DNA of 64,000 bases from positions 434,001 to 498,000 of the forward strand of contig NZ_CP152376.1 of assembly GCF_038784515.1 (NCBI RefSeq), written 5' to 3'. The notes below the pieces were generated by a model that worked only from the letters and a program-made list of their open reading frames with translations, was not told where the DNA came from and did no database searches. Numbering within the stretch: the first letter of the stretch is position 1; each line of letters starts with the position of its first letter. This DNA is from Rhodoferax sp. GW822-FHT02A01. GTDB lineage: Bacteria; Pseudomonadota; Gammaproteobacteria; Burkholderiales; Burkholderiaceae_C. Positions 1 to 9,322 of this stretch are shown here, in pieces. The translations under genes were made by a program, and so were the position numbers.

Positions 1-736
1 CCCAGCGTTTGTCCACTTCCATGGAGTCGCCCTGGGTGGACGAATACAGCACATCACGAATGGGCTCCAGCGTGGAATACGGAAAGCAGAAGTGGATGGC
101 GCCCGCAATGTCACCGATTTCCAGCTGGAACGAAGTGGAAATCACGATCTCGCTGGGCGTCGCGATGGTGACGAACTGAGGCTGCATTTCCGAGCGCTGG
201 TAGTCCAGCTCCAGCGGATAGATGCCCTTCCACGCCTTCCTGTACTCTTCCGAGATCACCTCTACCAGGCGGTTGATCACCCGCTGTTCGGTGGCGGAGA
301 AATCGCGACCCTCGATACGCGTCTGGAATTTGCCTATGCCGCCAAACAGGGTGTCGATCACACCGAACACCAGACTGGGTTCGCACACAATCATCCCGCT
401 ACCACGCAAAGGCCGGATGGCCACGATATTGAAATTGGTCGGCACCGCCAGCTCGCGCAAAAAGGCGCTGTAGCGCTGCACGCTTACCGGCCCTACGGAA
501 ACTTCCGGGCTGCGGCGAATGAAGTTGAAAAGTCCCTGGCGCAAATTGCGGGCAAAGCGCTCATTGACGATCTCCATCGTGGGCATACGCCCACGCACGA
601 TGCGCTCCTGGCTGGAGATGTTGTAGGGGCGAACCTCGCCATGTTCGGCCGCTTCCTCGACCGACTTCTGACTTTCGCCCGTTACACCCTCCAGAAGTGC
701 ATCAACTTCTTCTTGGGAAAGGAACGATTCGCTCAT
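1..736 (-). CDS. fliM: Flagellar motor switch protein FliM (C-terminus cut off by window edge)
   Basis: FliM forms the C-ring between FliG and FliN and binds CheY-P to reverse rotation. The 245 visible codons start MSESFLSQEEVDALLEG, the conserved N-terminal CheY-binding segment. They continue through the CheC-like middle domain with PTMEIVNERFARNLR and the GGxG motif (LFGGIGKFQ) that contacts FliG. The ATG at 734-736 is preceded by a GGAA ribosome-binding site. The gene lies 21 bp downstream of fliL at the end of the visible fliF-to-fliM operon. About 90 C-terminal residues of the usual ~335 lie outside the window. Assignment is secure; only completeness is unknown. Confidence 0.96.
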   Translation of the reverse strand, partial: MSESFLSQEEVDALLEGVTGESQKSVEEAAEHGEVRPYNISSQERIVRGRMPTMEIVNERFARNLRQGLFNFIRRSPEVSVGPVSVQRYSAFLRELAVPTNFNIVAIRPLRGSGMIVCEPSLVFGVIDTLFGGIGKFQTRIEGRDFSATEQRVINRLVEVISEEYRKAWKGIYPLELDYQRSEMQPQFVTIATPSEIVISTSFQLEIGDIAGAIHFCFPYSTLEPIRDVLYSSTQGDSMEVDKRW

Positions 737-757
737 GGGGCAATTTCCGTGTCGCGT

Positions 758-1333
758 CTATTGAACAATGAAACTGGAAAACAGCACGCCAGTCACCGGC
801 AGGTCTGCGTGGGGGGCCGCAGCCTTCTTCTTCTTTTTGCCATCCTCGGGCGCGGCCTCTTCTTCATCACCGCCACCAAAGGGAATCAGCGCCTGGTGCA
901 GGATTTCCTTGGCCAGCTTGGTCTTTCCTTCCGGCGTCAGCAACTCCACCGCCGTCTTTTGCGATATCAGCAGCAGGACACCACTGCGAATGGTCGGCAA
1001 AAAGGCTTTGACCTGGTCGGATGCATGTGCATCCGTGACCACCAGCGTCACGCCGATCTGGGCGACCCGATCACCACCGACATCGGCCAAATTGACCACC
1101 ATGTTGTCCATGGGCAGATAGGCTGGCGGCACCGGATGCGCGTCATGCGCTGCCGCCTTGGCCGGCTCTTCGCCATCTTCTGCGGCGGCAGCGGCACGCT
1201 GCTTGGATATGTACCAGAACGCACCACCTCCGCCCAAAAGCAGGACGAGCACCACCGCGCCAACAATGATCAGCAACTTCTTGCTCTTCTTGGGGGCGGC
1301 CGCTTCGGTCGCTTCGGGTGCTGCAGTAGCCAC
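758..1333 (-). CDS. fliL: Flagellar basal body-associated protein FliL
   Basis: FliL is a single-pass inner-membrane protein that associates with the stator around the MS ring. The 191-residue product has a short Ala/Lys-rich cytoplasmic N-terminus, one transmembrane helix (LLIIVGAVVLVLLLGGGGAFW, about residues 20-40) and a periplasmic domain with PAYLPMDNMVVNL and the C-terminal GVLFSSFIVQ expected of the family. A charged Glu/Lys insert (about residues 155-175) is longer than usual. The start is GTG, supported by GAGGAA six bases upstream. fliM follows after 21 bp; fliK lies 121 bp upstream, so an extra promoter there is possible, though I see no clear one. Confidence 0.93.
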   Translation of the reverse strand: MATAAPEATEAAAPKKSKKLLIIVGAVVLVLLLGGGGAFWYISKQRAAAAAEDGEEPAKAAAHDAHPVPPAYLPMDNMVVNLADVGGDRVAQIGVTLVVTDAHASDQVKAFLPTIRSGVLLLISQKTAVELLTPEGKTKLAKEILHQALIPFGGGDEEEAAPEDGKKKKKAAAPHADLPVTGVLFSSFIVQ

Positions 1334-1454
1334 TGTTATTCCTCGCTCACTATGTCTATGTAGAACGGATTATTGGGCCGTCAGTACCTATTAAAGGCTG
1401 AAAAAGGCCTGTATTTCCAATACGCAATCCCTATTTTTGCCCAATTGGACATCG

Positions 1455-2690
1455 CTACACAAAAAGATCCACCGAACGTCCTGTTGCGGCTCCCGCGCGC
1501 GCCGCGCCAGAGGCCACCACCGGCTGCAGCGGAGCAATGGCCACCTGCCTTGCCGACTGGCGTCCCCGTCGGTCACCCGCTCCGGAGTCGCCGCTGCCCG
1601 AAGTACCTACGGACACTCCGGTCAACACCATGCCCTCACGTTGCAGCATGTCTTTCAGGTGGGCGCCTGCGCTCTCCAGCACGCCGCGTGTCATTGCCTC
1701 GTCGCTGCGGAACGCAATCTGCGCCTCATTGCCCTGGACGCTGATGCTCACTTCCACGGGGGAGTGGCCCAGACCGTCGAGTTTCATCTCGGCGTTCTGC
1801 ACGTTTTGCGATACCCAGTACGTTACCTGCTCAGCAACCTGCATGTCCGGCGCCATGGCCGTGGGCTGCGCTGCGGTCTGCGAGAAATCCGGACCAGTGA
1901 CGCCAATTGCGGTGCCCGTGTAGGTGGGGTCGGCATTCTTCGCACCGCCTATGGCGCGCTCGGACTGCGACTTTTCGGGCCGGTTGTTCAACGCCACCAG
2001 AGCGGGCTCCGCAACTTTGCTGGCAGGTGCGGCTTTGGCCTGTTCCAGCGCGGCCAGGAATTTCGCATCCACAGCCTCCTTGTGGTCACTTGCAGGCGTG
2101 GCCGCGGTGGCATTGGCGGCGGTGGAACTGGTGGAATCCGAAAGCGTGGGCAGGCTGTCCTTGCCGCCCTTGGCGTGCGCACCCGCATGCTGCAGGCCCA
2201 CGGTTGCCGACTCCTGGCTGATCGTCACGTCCCGGGGGACGGATTCCTGAACGTCACCCACACCAAGGCGCACCGGACGCACACCGCCCTTGCCGTCTTG
2301 TGGCAAGGAAGCGTCCTGCCCCTTTTGCGAACCACCACCCTTTTGCGAACCACTGGAAGCCAGGCTGGCTGCCAACGCATTTGCATCAACACCCTTTCCG
2401 GCCGCATCGATGGCGACGCCTTGCATCGCGGCGGCAATCTGGGGGTTCTGCAACAGCAGGGTATTGGGATCCATCGCACCAGCAGATGGGGTGGAGGTAT
2501 CCGGGGTCGTCGCATCACCCGTATCTGTCGCGGCGGCTGTGCCGTCGATGGAACCCAGTATCGCCATGAATCCATTGGCACCGGCATCCGGTTTGCCGTC
2601 AGACGTTCCAGACTTGGATTTGGATTTGGCAGCCTGCGCTTCGCTCGGCTTGGCAGGTGTTGTGGCAGGGGGGCTGAGTTCGATGGTCAT
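1455..2690 (-). CDS. fliK: Flagellar hook-length control protein FliK
   Basis: FliK is exported as a molecular ruler. It switches the export gate (FlhB) from hook to filament substrates when the hook reaches length. The 411-residue protein has a low-complexity, Ala/Ser/Thr/Asp-rich N-terminal two thirds and a compact C-terminal domain. The latter has LDGLGHSPVEVSISVQGNEA and a following helix ending LKDMLQREGMVLTGVSV, the usual FliK_C pattern that contacts FlhB. It overlaps fliJ by 4 bp (ATGA), which supports translational coupling and fixes the ATG at 2690. The tail after the domain (about 50 residues, Arg/Gly/Ala-rich, ending SVDLFV) is also typical. Confidence 0.92.
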   Translation of the reverse strand: MTIELSPPATTPAKPSEAQAAKSKSKSGTSDGKPDAGANGFMAILGSIDGTAAATDTGDATTPDTSTPSAGAMDPNTLLLQNPQIAAAMQGVAIDAAGKGVDANALAASLASSGSQKGGGSQKGQDASLPQDGKGGVRPVRLGVGDVQESVPRDVTISQESATVGLQHAGAHAKGGKDSLPTLSDSTSSTAANATAATPASDHKEAVDAKFLAALEQAKAAPASKVAEPALVALNNRPEKSQSERAIGGAKNADPTYTGTAIGVTGPDFSQTAAQPTAMAPDMQVAEQVTYWVSQNVQNAEMKLDGLGHSPVEVSISVQGNEAQIAFRSDEAMTRGVLESAGAHLKDMLQREGMVLTGVSVGTSGSGDSGAGDRRGRQSARQVAIAPLQPVVASGAARAGAATGRSVDLFV

Positions 2691-3154
2691 GAAACGTCTT
2701 CCAGGGATTGATCGGCACGGCCACGGATGTGGCGCTGAGCGGCAAATTCGTCGGTGGCGAGCTGTTCGCGCCGGTGCAGGAGTTGGCTATGGGCTGCGCG
2801 CCGGGCCTTGAGCACTTGCTTGAATCCGGCCAGGCGAAACTCGGCCTGCAGCACGCGCTGGTGGGCGGCCTCCAGCTGGCGCTCCAGATTCTGCAAGACA
2901 CCCTGCTGCAGATGCACGGCGTTTTGCAATCGGTCCATGAACTGGTAATGGTGTTTGACCATTTCCACCGACAGATTGACGGCGCGGCCGGCAACCCAGC
3001 GCGCATCGGTATCTGCCGAATAGTTCTGCAACTGGTCGAGCTGGTTGCGCGCATAGCTAAGTGCACGCTGCGCCTGCGCATACAGACGCGCCTGCTCATC
3101 GCGCTGCCGCGAGGCCTGGTCGATGGCAAGTTCCAGCGCTCTGAATTTAGGCAT
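2687..3154 (-). CDS. fliJ: Flagellar export protein FliJ
   Basis: FliJ is the coiled-coil stalk of the FliHIJ export ATPase and a chaperone escort. The 155-residue product is almost wholly helical, with heptad-like spacing from residue 10 to 135 and many Gln, Arg, Ala and Leu residues. The YSADTDARWVAG loop and the central MVKHHYQFMDRLQ stretch resemble betaproteobacterial FliJ. It sits between fliI (25 bp upstream) and fliK (4 bp overlap), its normal place. The length matches the family (about 150 residues). Little sequence is conserved in FliJ generally, so the call rests on length, helix content and position. Confidence 0.88.
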   Translation of the reverse strand: MPKFRALELAIDQASRQRDEQARLYAQAQRALSYARNQLDQLQNYSADTDARWVAGRAVNLSVEMVKHHYQFMDRLQNAVHLQQGVLQNLERQLEAAHQRVLQAEFRLAGFKQVLKARRAAHSQLLHRREQLATDEFAAQRHIRGRADQSLEDVS

Positions 3155-3179
3155 GGTGCATTGCTTTCATGCGGCGTCC

Positions 3180-4619
3180 TCAGGAAGCATCCAGCGAGAC
3201 ATTGCAGACCTGTGCCATCTGGGGCAGCACCTGCTCCATGGGCGCTGCCTCAAACATGTCCTGCTGCAGGAAGTGCGCCATGCCATCGTGCAGGGAAATG
3301 GCCTCGTCCAACGCCGGGTCCGAACCCTGCGCATAGGCCCCAATCTGGATCAGATCGCGGCTCTTCTCGTACTTGGAATAGAGCGAGCGGAAACGTCGCG
3401 CCACCTCGAAATGGTCCCTGCTCACCACGTTGTGCATCACACGCGAGGCCGACTGCTCCACGTCAATGGCCGGGTAGTGTCCAAATTCGGCCAGAGAGCG
3501 TGACAGCACGATATGGCCGTCCAGAATGGCACGCGCCGCATCGGCAATCGGGTCCTGCTGGTCATCGCCCTCGGTCAGCACGGTGTAGAAAGCGGTGATG
3601 GAGCCCACGCCATGCAGGCCGTTGCCGCTGCGCTCCACCAGCTGGGGCAGCTTGGCAAAACACGATGGCGGGTAGCCCTTGGTGGCTGGTGGCTCACCGA
3701 TGGCGAGTGCAATTTCGCGCTGGGCCATGGCATAGCGGGTCAGCGAATCCATTAACAGCAGCACGTGCTTGCCCTGGTCCCGAAAACTCTCGGCAATGGC
3801 AGTGGCATAGGCCGCGCCCTGCATGCGCAGCAGCGGGGGCGCGTCGGCGGGCGCCGCAACCACCACCGAGCGCGCGCGGCCTTCGGCGCCCAGAATGTCT
3901 TCGATGAATTCCTTGACTTCCCGGCCCCGCTCGCCGATCAGCCCCACCACGATGACATCGGCCTGGGTATAGCGCGCCATCATCCCAAGCAGCACACTCT
4001 TGCCCACGCCGGAACCGGCGAACAGGCCGATGCGCTGGCCGCGTCCCACGGTCAGCAAGGCATTGATGGCGCGTATACCGGTGTCCAGAACCTGGCGCAC
4101 CGGGTCACGGTCCATGGCGTTGATGGGTGCGCGGTCCAATGGCTTGGCGGCCACGTCCGCAATGGGGCCCATGCGATCCAGCGGCATACCTTGCGAATCC
4201 ACTACCCGACCCAGCAGCCCCTCGCCCAAAGGCAGACGCAACATGCCGGTTTCAGATGTGAAATCGGCAGCGGACGGCTTATGCAGTTGCGGCACCGGAA
4301 CATAGTGCGCCGCGGGCGCGACGCTGGCGCCGCTCGAGAGGCCCTGCACGTCCCCCGCAGGCATGAGAAAGGCCCGGTCGTTGGAAAAGCCCACGACTTC
4401 GGCCAGGATGGTTTCACGCGTACGCGCTGTGACGATGCACTGGGAGCCGACCGGAGCACGCAGCCCGCTGGCTTCCAGCACCAGCCCGGCCAGCTTGGTC
4501 AGGGTGCCGCGCACTTCCAGCGGCGAGCTGCGTGCCAGGCGTCCCTGCGAGCGGGCAAAGAAGTCCTCCCACTGGACAGGGCTGCCAGGCAGAGCAGCGG
4601 GCGCCTCAGGGGGCATCAT
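3180..4619 (-). CDS. fliI: Flagellum-specific export ATPase FliI
   Basis: FliI is the F1-beta-like ATPase that energises unfolding and delivery of export substrates. The product shows Walker A GSGVGKS (about residue 202), Walker [12 protein letters not shown], the [16 protein letters not shown] segment and [20 protein letters not shown], all hallmark FliI/SctN sequences. I chose the ATG at 4619 ([12 protein letters not shown], 479 residues) rather than codons further upstream. It has a GGGAGC site in front and overlaps the end of fliH by only 14 bp; the upstream extension lies wholly inside fliH and has no FliI-like sequence. The second ATG at 4616 is equally possible. Confidence 0.96.
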   Translation of the reverse strand: MMPPEAPAALPGSPVQWEDFFARSQGRLARSSPLEVRGTLTKLAGLVLEASGLRAPVGSQCIVTARTRETILAEVVGFSNDRAFLMPAGDVQGLSSGASVAPAAHYVPVPQLHKPSAADFTSETGMLRLPLGEGLLGRVVDSQGMPLDRMGPIADVAAKPLDRAPINAMDRDPVRQVLDTGIRAINALLTVGRGQRIGLFAGSGVGKSVLLGMMARYTQADVIVVGLIGERGREVKEFIEDILGAEGRARSVVVAAPADAPPLLRMQGAAYATAIAESFRDQGKHVLLLMDSLTRYAMAQREIALAIGEPPATKGYPPSCFAKLPQLVERSGNGLHGVGSITAFYTVLTEGDDQQDPIADAARAILDGHIVLSRSLAEFGHYPAIDVEQSASRVMHNVVSRDHFEVARRFRSLYSKYEKSRDLIQIGAYAQGSDPALDEAISLHDGMAHFLQQDMFEAAPMEQVLPQMAQVCNVSLDAS

Positions 4620-5292
4620 CTTCTTGCTCCCAGCTTGAATCCAATCCCAGGCTGGCAACCGCCTTGTTCCACCGGCGCTGCACCGTGCCATCGATCACGG
4701 TACCTGCGGCCTCCACCAGACAGCCGCCTGCGAGGACGTTGACGTCGGGCACCAGCGTGAGCTGCAGGTTGGAAAATTCACTCTGCAGATCTTCTGCAAA
4801 CACGTCGAGATCCACCGGATTCATGCGCACAGCCGCCATCTTGGTATCCACTGTCAGCATGCCCAGCGCTTCGCGCACCACGGGCTGCAAGGCATTGGGG
4901 TTGACTGTCAGTTCGCGGCGCAGCACCTGGCGCGCGAGCTCGCAGGCCAGTTCCAGCACACCCTTGGCCAGGGTCTGCTGGGACTGCTCAATCTGCTCCT
5001 GCGCGGACCGGAAGAGGCTGGCGAAATGTTGGGCCGCCTGCTGACCTTCATTGGCAATGTATTCGTTGATCAGGCGCTGGCCTTCCAGCGTGGCCTGTGC
5101 ATGGCCCTGGGCATAGCCTTCGGCGTAACCGGACTGGCGCGCCAGCTCATCGCGCGCACGGTCCTGCGCTTCGGCCTGTGCCTTGACCTTGGCGGCGAAC
5201 CGCAGCGAGGCCTGATCGACGGGATCGAAGTTCCAATTGCTGGCTTCTGCGACCTTTTCTGCGGGGATGAAGGTTGAGTGGGCGCGTGACAT
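4606..5292 (-). CDS. fliH: Flagellar assembly protein FliH
   Basis: FliH is the peripheral-stalk-like regulator that holds FliI inactive and docks it to the C-ring (FliN) and FlhA. The 228-residue product has a variable N-terminus ([15 protein letters not shown]), a long charged helix with the [13 protein letters not shown] glycine-repeat pattern that is a FliH signature (AxxxG repeats), and a C-terminal globular domain with [15 protein letters not shown]. The start overlaps the fliG stop by one base (TGATG), so translation is probably coupled. Length and order between fliG and fliI are standard. Confidence 0.94.
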   Translation of the reverse strand: MSRAHSTFIPAEKVAEASNWNFDPVDQASLRFAAKVKAQAEAQDRARDELARQSGYAEGYAQGHAQATLEGQRLINEYIANEGQQAAQHFASLFRSAQEQIEQSQQTLAKGVLELACELARQVLRRELTVNPNALQPVVREALGMLTVDTKMAAVRMNPVDLDVFAEDLQSEFSNLQLTLVPDVNVLAGGCLVEAAGTVIDGTVQRRWNKAVASLGLDSSWEQEDDAP

Positions 5293-6296
5293 CAGACCAT
5301 GGCGTCGTCGCCACCTCCACCGCCGATGACAATCTGCCCTTCGTCCGCCAAGCGGCGCACGGTCTTGAGAATTTCCTTCTGTTGCGCTTCCACTTCGGAT
5401 AGGCGCATGGGCCCGCGCGACTCCAGGTCTTCCTTGAGCGTGGCCGCAGCACGGGTCGACATATTGGCCAGGATCTTGTCCTTGAGCTCGGGCTGTGCAC
5501 CCTTGAGCGCCACGATGAGCACATCGGTAGACACTTCCTTGAGCACCATCTGGATGGCCTTGTCGTCGAGCTTGATGACGTCGTCGAACACAAACATCTT
5601 GTCCATGATCTTCTGTGCCAGATCCGCATCGTGGCTGCGGATGGACTCGATCACCGTACCCTCAATGGCGGTACCCATCAGGTTGATCATTTCCGCGGCG
5701 GTCTTGATACCGCCCATGGAGGCCTTGCGGATCTTGTCGCCACCGGCCAGCACATTGAACAGAACTTCATTGAGGTCCTTCAGGGCCGTGGGCTGAATAC
5801 CTTCCATGGTGGCCACACGCAGCATGACTTCGTTGCGCTGGCGTTCGTTCAGGCACTTGAGCACATCGGCGGCCTGATCAAATTCCAGGTGGACCAGTAT
5901 GGCGGCCACGATTTGCGGATGTTCGTTGCGCAGCAGCTCGGCCACGGACAGCGGATCCATCCACTTCAGACTCTCGATTCCGGAGACGTCACCCCCCTGC
6001 AGAATGCGGTCGATCAGCAGGGCCGCCTTGTCGTCACCCAGGGCCAACTTCAGCACCGAACGCACATAGTCACCCGAATTGGAGACCAGCAGGCTTTGCG
6101 ATGCCGCCACTCCGTGGAACTTGTCGATGACCGCGTCCACCTTGTCACGGGTGATCTGGGAGGTCTTGGCAATCGCCTCGCCCAGCTTTTGCACCTCTTT
6201 GGGAGACAGGTGCTTGAAAACTTCAGACGCCTCGGCCTCACCGAGGGACATCATCAGAATCGCCGCATTTTGCAGACCGTCGTCGTCATTTGCCAT
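5292..6296 (-). CDS. fliG: Flagellar motor switch protein FliG
   Basis: FliG is the rotor protein that meets the MotA stator and transmits the switch from FliM to the MS ring. The 334-residue product contains the N-terminal FliF-binding domain (AAILMMSLGEAEASEVFKHL), the middle domain with the conserved EHPQ motif (LLRNEHPQIVAAILVHL) and the C-terminal torque domain with the charged helix (FDDVIKLDDKAIQMVLKEV, SRGPMRLSEVE). Length matches the family (about 330). The ATG at 6296 lies 21 bp after fliF. No anomaly seen. Confidence 0.97.
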   Translation of the reverse strand: MANDDDGLQNAAILMMSLGEAEASEVFKHLSPKEVQKLGEAIAKTSQITRDKVDAVIDKFHGVAASQSLLVSNSGDYVRSVLKLALGDDKAALLIDRILQGGDVSGIESLKWMDPLSVAELLRNEHPQIVAAILVHLEFDQAADVLKCLNERQRNEVMLRVATMEGIQPTALKDLNEVLFNVLAGGDKIRKASMGGIKTAAEMINLMGTAIEGTVIESIRSHDADLAQKIMDKMFVFDDVIKLDDKAIQMVLKEVSTDVLIVALKGAQPELKDKILANMSTRAAATLKEDLESRGPMRLSEVEAQQKEILKTVRRLADEGQIVIGGGGGDDAMV

Positions 6297-6317
6297 GGTT
6301 TTGGTTACTCCCGTGTG

Positions 6318-8009
6318 TTAGGCGGGAGCTTCCCCGTTGATCCACGATTTCACAATATTAGCGACTGCCGCAGGATTGTCACGGGTCAGCTTGCGTGCCT
6401 CTTCCATGCGCAGCTCGGACGGTGTCATGACGCCATCGGCGTGCGCGCTCGGGGCGACCAGTTGGGGGCGCTCGGGTTGTTCGGACTCCAGCGCGTCAAG
6501 CTGGTTCTCGTGGCCCTGCGCATGGGCCGCACGCGGACGGCTCTCGGTCAAGGCCTTCATGGCGGGCTTGACAAAGCCCAGCAGCACCAGCGTGGCAAGT
6601 GCCAAGGTACCCAGCGGCCAGGCCAGACTCTGCGCAAGGCTGGTCACCTCGGGCTGACGCCAGATCGGTATGTCCAACTGCTCGGGCTTTTCGACGACAA
6701 ACGGTGCATTCATCAGATTGACCGAGTCACCGCGATCCTGCTTGAAGCCCACGGCCTCACGCACCAGGGCGGTCATTTTCTCGATCTGGGCATCCGTCAA
6801 CGGGGTGCTGGTGACCTTGCCCTTGTCATCGGTCTTGACGATGTTGTTGATCACCACGGCGGCGTTGATGCGCTTGAGCACGCCGGTCGCCCCCTTCACC
6901 ACCTGCACTGTCTTGTCCACCTCGTAGTTAACGATGGATTCCTTCTTGCTGCTGCCGCCAGCTGCGCTCTGGCCCGCTGCGGTGAGCGGCTGGGTCTGCC
7001 CGTTGATAGGTGCGGCAGACGCTGCAGGAGGCTGGTTCGAGGTCGCGCCCGGCACACCGGTCGGACCGGAACTGCTGCCGCCGTTGATGCTTTCCACCGT
7101 CTGCTGGCTGCGCACGGCACTGTTTTCCGGTGTCAGATTGGGTTTGTGGGACTCGGTGGTGGACTCGGTTTGCGAAAAGTCCAGCTCGGCCGTCACCTGT
7201 GCCTTGACGTTCTGCGGCCCCACCAGCGGCTCCAGGATGTCCAGGATGCGGCGGCTGTAGAGTTGCTCAAGCTGTTGCACGTACTGCAGCTGCTCGGCAT
7301 CCACGTTCATGCCGTTGGCGGATTCCGGGGGTTTGGACAGCAACTTGCCGGTATCGTCCAGCACGCTCACAGCGCTGGCATCCATCTCGGGAACACTGGC
7401 CGCCACCAGATGCACGATGCCGGCGAGCTGGGTCTTGTCCAGTGAATGGCCGGGGTGCAGGCTGAGCAGCACGGAGGCAGAAGGTTTCTGCTGGTCCCGG
7501 AAAAAACCATTCTGGTTGGGCAGGGCCAGGTGCACGCGCGCATTGGCTACCGAGGCAATCGACTGGATGGAGCGGGTCAGCTCGCCTTCCAGCCCGCGCT
7601 GAAAGGTCAGCCGCTCCTGGAACTGGGTCATGCCGAAACGGTTGGATTCCATCATCTCGAAGCCAGCGACTGCGCCTTTGGGCAAACCCAGCGAGGCCAG
7701 CTTCAGGCGGGCATCGTGCACCCGATCTGCGGGCACCAGGATGGCGCCGCCGCCGTCGGAGTACTTGTAGGGAATGTTCATGGTGCCCAACTGGGCAATG
7801 ACGGCGCCACCATCCTTGTCTGGAAGGTTGGAATACAGCACACGCCATTCGGCCTGGCGCCCCATGACCAGACCCACTGCTGCAATCGCCACAAACAGCA
7901 CCACACCCAGCACCAGACGCAGACGCTGCCCTTGGTCCAGACCGTTGAAACGCTGGACGATGCTGGGGTTGACAGGTATGGCGGCGGTGGCGGGCATGTT
8001 GGATTCCAT
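6318..8009 (-). CDS. fliF: Flagellar MS-ring protein FliF
   Basis: FliF forms the inner-membrane MS ring, the base on which the C-ring and export gate are built. The product has two transmembrane helices, one near the N-terminus (LRLVLGVVLFVAIAAVGLVM) and one near the C-terminus (LAWPLGTLALATLVLLGFV). Between them are ring-building motifs (GLPKGAVAGFEMME, FQRGLEGELTRSI, ARVHLALPNQNGFFRDQQKPSASV). The C-terminal tail ending IVKSWINGE is the FliG-binding helix. I place the start at ATG 8009 (MESNMPATAAIPV, 563 residues); the frame stays open to 8147 but that part is intergenic in character. ATG 7997 is an alternative. First gene of the operon, divergent from fliE. Confidence 0.95.
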   Translation of the reverse strand: MESNMPATAAIPVNPSIVQRFNGLDQGQRLRLVLGVVLFVAIAAVGLVMGRQAEWRVLYSNLPDKDGGAVIAQLGTMNIPYKYSDGGGAILVPADRVHDARLKLASLGLPKGAVAGFEMMESNRFGMTQFQERLTFQRGLEGELTRSIQSIASVANARVHLALPNQNGFFRDQQKPSASVLLSLHPGHSLDKTQLAGIVHLVAASVPEMDASAVSVLDDTGKLLSKPPESANGMNVDAEQLQYVQQLEQLYSRRILDILEPLVGPQNVKAQVTAELDFSQTESTTESHKPNLTPENSAVRSQQTVESINGGSSSGPTGVPGATSNQPPAASAAPINGQTQPLTAAGQSAAGGSSKKESIVNYEVDKTVQVVKGATGVLKRINAAVVINNIVKTDDKGKVTSTPLTDAQIEKMTALVREAVGFKQDRGDSVNLMNAPFVVEKPEQLDIPIWRQPEVTSLAQSLAWPLGTLALATLVLLGFVKPAMKALTESRPRAAHAQGHENQLDALESEQPERPQLVAPSAHADGVMTPSELRMEEARKLTRDNPAAVANIVKSWINGEAPA

Positions 8010-8169
8010 AGAAGCAAGGCGCTCTTTGCCTTTCGATTGGGACTGATTATTCGAGCCGATCCGCAAAACATTAGGGGGAAAAGCACCGGATTTACCGTCC
8101 AATTGAAAATAATGCCCCTTGGCCGTGCGACCTAGTATTACCCCCAATCAAGTTTCACCGGAAGCCGCC
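8010..8169. promoter_or_regulatory. Divergent fliF / fliE intergenic region
   Basis: This 160-bp gap separates the divergent fliF operon and fliE and must carry promoters for both. It is AT-richer than its surroundings (TTGAAAATAATG, TTTTCAATT). I found no convincing sigma-28 or sigma-54 pair: a GCCGATCC on the plus strand lacks a matching -35 box. FlhDC-dependent class II promoters are expected here from the family, but I cannot place the site. Confidence 0.4.
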
Positions 8170-8490
8170 ATGGACCACCTCAAACTCTCGCCACTCACGA
8201 TGCCGACCACGGTACGCCCCGGCGCAGGCGTGCGGCCCAACGCTACGGCCGATACCCAGGGCACGGGCGGCGGGTTTTCCGGGGCTCTCAAGAGCGCCCT
8301 GAATTCGGTCAGCTCCGCCCAGAACGAAGCAACCCGCTTGCAGCAGGAAGTGCAGATGGAAAACCCCAAGGTCAGCCTGGAAGAGACCATGGTGGCCATT
8401 CAGAAGGCCCAGATCGGCTTTACCGCCACCCTGCACGTCAGAAACCGCATGGTGCAGGCTTACACTGACATCATGAACATGCAGGTTTAA
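8170..8490 (+). CDS. fliE: Flagellar hook-basal body protein FliE
   Basis: FliE is the small adaptor joining the MS ring/export gate to the proximal rod (FlgB). The 106-residue product has a disordered N-terminus and the conserved C-terminal helices: [20 protein letters not shown], then [27 protein letters not shown], which is diagnostic. I take ATG 8170 ([11 protein letters not shown]), which has GGAAG six bases upstream. An ATG at 8119 in the same frame would make the protein longer than usual. It stands alone, divergent from fliF. Confidence 0.95.
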   Translation: MDHLKLSPLTMPTTVRPGAGVRPNATADTQGTGGGFSGALKSALNSVSSAQNEATRLQQEVQMENPKVSLEETMVAIQKAQIGFTATLHVRNRMVQAYTDIMNMQV

Positions 8491-8494
8491 GCGA

Positions 8495-8511
8495 GCGGGC
8501 AAAATGCCCGC
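8495..8511 (+). terminator. Short hairpin after fliE (weak terminator)
   Basis: A 7-bp perfect stem GCGGGCA / TGCCCGC with an AAA loop begins 5 bp after the fliE stop. There is no T-run behind it, so it is at best a weak terminator or pause between fliE and the sugar operon. A TATAAG at 8530-8535 just ahead of rfbF could be a -10 box, but no -35 was recognised. Confidence 0.35.
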
Positions 8512-8548
8512 CCCAATCTACCCTCCCACTATAAGTACACTTCACCCT

Positions 8549-9322
8549 ATGAAAGCTGTCATTCTTGCTGGCGGGCTGGGCACCCGGATTTCGGAGGAGA
8601 CCCACCTCAAGCCCAAACCCATGATCGAGGTTGGCGGCATGCCGATCCTGTGGCACATCCTGAAGATCTACTCCCACCACGGCATCAATGACTTCGTCAT
8701 CTGCTGCGGCTACAAGGGCTACCTGATCAAGGAGTACTTTGCGAACTACTTCCTGCACATGTCGGATATCACTTTTGACATGCAGAACAACAGCATGACG
8801 GTGCACCAGCGCAAGGCCGAACCCTGGAAGGTGACCTTGATAGACACCGGCGCCGAGACCATGACGGGTGGCCGCCTCAAGCGGGTAGCGCAACACCTGG
8901 ACGGTGAAGAAGCCTTCTGCCTGACCTATGGCGATGGCGTGTCCGACATCAACATTGCGCAAAGCATCGCTTTCCACAAGGAACACGGCCTCAAAGCCAC
9001 CATATCGGCTACCTTCCCGCCGGGCCGCTTTGGCGCCCTGGACCTGCAGGGTCACAGGGTTGCATCCTTCAAGGAAAAACCCAAGGGAGATGGCGGGCGC
9101 ATCAACGGGGGTTTCTTCGTGCTGTCGCCCCAGGTGCTTTCCTATATTGACAGCGACGACACCATCTGGGAACGCGGTCCGCTGGAGCGTCTGGCAGAAG
9201 AAGGCCAGCTTGCTGCCTTCGAGCACGACGGCTTTTGGCAACCCATGGACACCTTGCGCGACAAGACCTATCTGGACGAGCTGTGGGCATCGGGCAAGGC
9301 GCCCTGGAAGGTTTGGGCGTGA
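8549..9322 (+). CDS. rfbF: Glucose-1-phosphate cytidylyltransferase RfbF
   Basis: Makes CDP-glucose from glucose-1-phosphate and CTP, the entry step to CDP-3,6-dideoxyhexoses. The 257-residue product starts [18 protein letters not shown], the nucleotidyltransferase signature loop with RfbF-type SEET, then [17 protein letters not shown]. It later shows TYGDGVSDI (metal-binding Asp) and [10 protein letters not shown]. Length equals that of characterised RfbF/AscA (257). I chose ATG 8549 over one 45 bp upstream because homology begins exactly here. It overlaps rfbG by 4 bp (GTGA). Confidence 0.95.
   Translation: MKAVILAGGLGTRISEETHLKPKPMIEVGGMPILWHILKIYSHHGINDFVICCGYKGYLIKEYFANYFLHMSDITFDMQNNSMTVHQRKAEPWKVTLIDTGAETMTGGRLKRVAQHLDGEEAFCLTYGDGVSDINIAQSIAFHKEHGLKATISATFPPGRFGALDLQGHRVASFKEKPKGDGGRINGGFFVLSPQVLSYIDSDDTIWERGPLERLAEEGQLAAFEHDGFWQPMDTLRDKTYLDELWASGKAPWKVWA

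Noticed and set aside
92..1363. 423-codon plus-strand open frame opposite fliM/fliL
   Set aside because: Shadow of the minus-strand genes; no recognisable domain and clear FliM and FliL on the other strand.
8040..8070. GCCGATCC between fliF and fliE as a sigma-28 promoter
   Set aside because: The sequence 11 bases upstream (ATTGGGAC) does not match the -35 consensus and fliE is a class II gene.
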